Position numbers and translations under genes: made by a program
From: Bacteroidia bacterium
Lineage (GTDB): Bacteria; Bacteroidota; Bacteroidia; B-17B0; Aurantibacillaceae
Reading direction: 5' to 3'
Assembly (NCBI GenBank): GCA_016787705.1
Contig: JAEUTP010000025.1
Location: 1-49,820 of the forward strand
DNA: 49,820 bases
The notes under the pieces: generated by a model
The model's input: the letters and a program-made list of their open reading frames with translations, nothing else
Databases searched by the model: none
What the model was told of the DNA's origin: nothing
Part shown: piece by piece, positions 48,116 through 49,820 of the stretch
Position numbering within the stretch: position 1 is the stretch's first letter
Layout of the letters: each line of letters begins with the position of its first letter

Positions 48116-49820
48116 ATGAAAAAAATTATACCCATTAGTTTATTATTACTTGGCTTTTGCAAGACAAGTTTTTCGCAGGTAACAGCAACCCAATGTAACC
48201 AAGCGGTTAATATTTGTAGTAACGCAAGTTTTGGCATTAACCCTAATGGAAACGGAACGCTTCCTGCATCGGGAACTTTTGGAAATCCCAGTACAGTTGC
48301 TCCACCTTTAGGTGCACCGGGTGGCTTTGGCTGTTTATTGGCAGGTGCTTTAAACAGCACATGGATGATAATAAATGTGCAAACGACCGGCACACTTGAA
48401 TTTTCATTTGGGGCCGGAGCTGTTAACCCACAAGCAGGTTGTTATGATTGGATAATGTATCCATTTACAAATAACTGCGCGCAAATTACAGGAGGCAGTG
48501 TTGCCCCAATACGTTGCAACTGGAATTCATTATGCAGCGGTGGAACCGGTATTGCTAATACCGTACCGGCAGGTGCAAGCGCTGCAAATTTTCCTCCGGG
48601 CCTTGCGGTAACGTGTGGTCAAAAATTTATTGTTTGTTTTTCAAATTATAGTAGTGTAACTACAAATGTAAATTTAAATTTTTTCGGATCTGCTCAAGTA
48701 AGCTGTAACCCAATTCCAAATCCTCTAACTTTAGGTAACCAGACTATTTGCCAAGGCAACGCTGTTAACTTAACTGTTACAGGTTCTGCGGGAAATACAT
48801 ATACATGGCAACCAGGTAATTTAAATGGTAATACAATATCAGTTTCTCCAACTGTTACAACAACTTACTCTGTTTCGGGAAGTGGTGGGTGTGGAAGCGT
48901 AGTAGGAAATACAACTGCTGTTGTAACCGTAAATCAGTCAAATGCAAATTATACAATTGCTAATTCAGGTCCTGGTGGTGCAGGAGATCCAACACCTGCA
49001 CAACAATGTTTAAACGGCAACTCATTTAATTTTACAAGCGCACTTGCAAGCGGAACACATCAATGGAATTTTGGCCCAGCCGCATCACCTGCAACTTCAT
49101 CAGCTGTAAATCCAACAAATGTTACGTTTAGTACACCTGGTGTTTATACAATTTCACATACGGTTACCAATGCTCCATGTACGCAAGTAATTACACAAAC
49201 TGTACAGGTTGATCCAATGCCTTTAGCCACAGTAACAAACTCAAATCCAATTTGCGGCAATGCCAATGGAGTTATACAAATAAACAATACTTCACCTGCA
49301 GGTCAAACCGTTGTTGGTTTTTCTGTAAATTCGGTTTCTGTTCCCTCTCAAACCATTACGGGGCTTGCGCCTGGCGCTTATGTTGTTTCGATGGTAAATA
49401 ATTTTGGATGTACCTTTTCTTTAACAACCAATCTTGCTAATATACCCGGCATAACAAACATGGCTTTAAGTGCTGTTGGAGCACCTTGCACAGGTAATAC
49501 CGGCGTTATAAATGTTGGCGCCATTACCGGAGGATCAACAGCATATCAATATAATTTAAATGGAGGACTATTTCAAACCGGAACTTCTTTTACAGGCTTA
49601 GCGCCGGGAACTTATACTGTAGGTGTTAAGGATATTAATAATTGTACTTTCACAAAAACAATTACTGTAACAGGAAGTGCCCCTCCTACTAATATTACGT
49701 TTACTACGAGTCCAACGGCTTGTATTGGTAATACAGGAGTTTTAGGGATTACGGGTGTAACGGGAGGAACACCTGCTTATACATTTAGTGTAAATGGTAT
49801 AAGCACATCATCAATAACAA
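48116..49820 (+). CDS. Large secreted SprB-like repeat protein (partial, N-terminal 568 residues)
   Basis: The reading frame from ATG 48116 remains open to the window end. The product begins with a signal peptide (KIIPISLLLLGFCKTSFS). An N-terminal cysteine-rich domain follows (CNQAVNICSNASFG), then an Ig-like domain with TICQGNAVNLTV, a PKD domain (HQWNFGP), and SprB-like repeats. Two repeats show CTGNTGVINVGAITGG and FTGLAPGTYTVGVKD; a third begins near 49,720. Such proteins are exported by the type IX system, and a C-terminal sorting domain is expected beyond the window. It is probably involved in adhesion or gliding. Confidence 0.85.
   Translation, partial: MKKIIPISLLLLGFCKTSFSQVTATQCNQAVNICSNASFGINPNGNGTLPASGTFGNPSTVAPPLGAPGGFGCLLAGALNSTWMIINVQTTGTLEFSFGAGAVNPQAGCYDWIMYPFTNNCAQITGGSVAPIRCNWNSLCSGGTGIANTVPAGASAANFPPGLAVTCGQKFIVCFSNYSSVTTNVNLNFFGSAQVSCNPIPNPLTLGNQTICQGNAVNLTVTGSAGNTYTWQPGNLNGNTISVSPTVTTTYSVSGSGGCGSVVGNTTAVVTVNQSNANYTIANSGPGGAGDPTPAQQCLNGNSFNFTSALASGTHQWNFGPAASPATSSAVNPTNVTFSTPGVYTISHTVTNAPCTQVITQTVQVDPMPLATVTNSNPICGNANGVIQINNTSPAGQTVVGFSVNSVSVPSQTITGLAPGAYVVSMVNNFGCTFSLTTNLANIPGITNMALSAVGAPCTGNTGVINVGAITGGSTAYQYNLNGGLFQTGTSFTGLAPGTYTVGVKDINNCTFTKTITVTGSAPPTNITFTTSPTACIGNTGVLGITGVTGGTPAYTFSVNGISTSSIT

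Noticed and set aside
48094..48393. Minus-strand frame of 99 codons
   Set aside because: It is antisense to the start of the SprB-like gene, whose signal peptide and repeats are clear.
1..49820. CRISPR arrays, tRNA or rRNA genes
   Set aside because: No regularly spaced direct repeats of 25-40 bases and no recognisable tRNA or rRNA sequence were seen by reading; the only tandem repeats are coding.

Overview
The window comes from a member of the Bacteroidota. The evidence is consistent: type IX secretion cargo with a CHU_C/gliding-type C-terminal domain, SprB-like repeats, a Reg_prop/Y_Y_Y sensor kinase paired with a LytTR regulator, -7 promoter boxes of the TAnnTTTG type, mostly A-rich start regions without Shine-Dalgarno sites, and a crtI-crtB-crtZ-fused lycopene cyclase cluster. 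The first 13.7 kb is visibly richer in G+C than the AT-rich remainder, by eye.

Region 1 (1-13,680) is a single-direction, tightly packed, often overlapping gene train that looks like the right part of an integrated virus. It begins outside the window. It encodes many small membrane-anchored proteins with similar glycine-rich transmembrane segments, a run of small beta-rich proteins around a candidate capsid protein (3172-3891), a transglutaminase-like protein, an annexin-like repeat protein, a peptidoglycan-binding protein, an amidase, a YkuD-like protein, two holin-like proteins, a candidate unimolecular spanin, a spike-like protein, a D12-type DNA adenine methylase and a RadA-like ATPase. 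I see no portal, terminase, tape-measure or tail-tube gene here. My best hypothesis is a tailless, membrane-containing virus of Bacteroidota, possibly of a group not yet described. Structured RNA spacers and a repeated AAAACGAAA leader precede several of its genes.

Region 2 (13,681-14,582) holds terminators, a possible small RNA, and a decayed gene on the minus strand.

Region 3 (14,583-21,692) is a carotenoid locus: a CarH-like B12-dependent MerR regulator, then crtI, crtB, a small secreted protein, crtZ, a fused CrtYcd-type cyclase, a glycosyltransferase and a YceI-domain lipoprotein. The likely product is a zeaxanthin-type, possibly glycosylated, carotenoid. A shared bipartite sequence lies in both the carH and crtI promoters and is a good operator candidate.

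Region 4 (21,872-34,844) holds a LytTR regulator with a large propeller-type histidine kinase, a small lipoprotein, a pair of secreted proteins (tail-collar domain and PKD/CHU_C), an alanine/lysine-rich repeat protein with TPR ends, OsmC, and small unknown proteins.

Region 5 (34,929-41,890) has a FUSC-type membrane protein and a cyanophycin module: isoaspartyl peptidase, cyanophycinase and cyanophycin synthetase, covering polymer synthesis and complete breakdown. It ends in a 19-bp inverted repeat.

Region 6 (41,901-49,820) holds a small secreted protein, palindromic repeats, a tricorn-like S41 protease, an RhlE-type DEAD-box helicase next to a cold-shock protein, a thioredoxin-fold protein without cysteines, and the start of a large SprB-like secreted protein cut by the window end. 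I found no rRNA, tRNA or CRISPR array.
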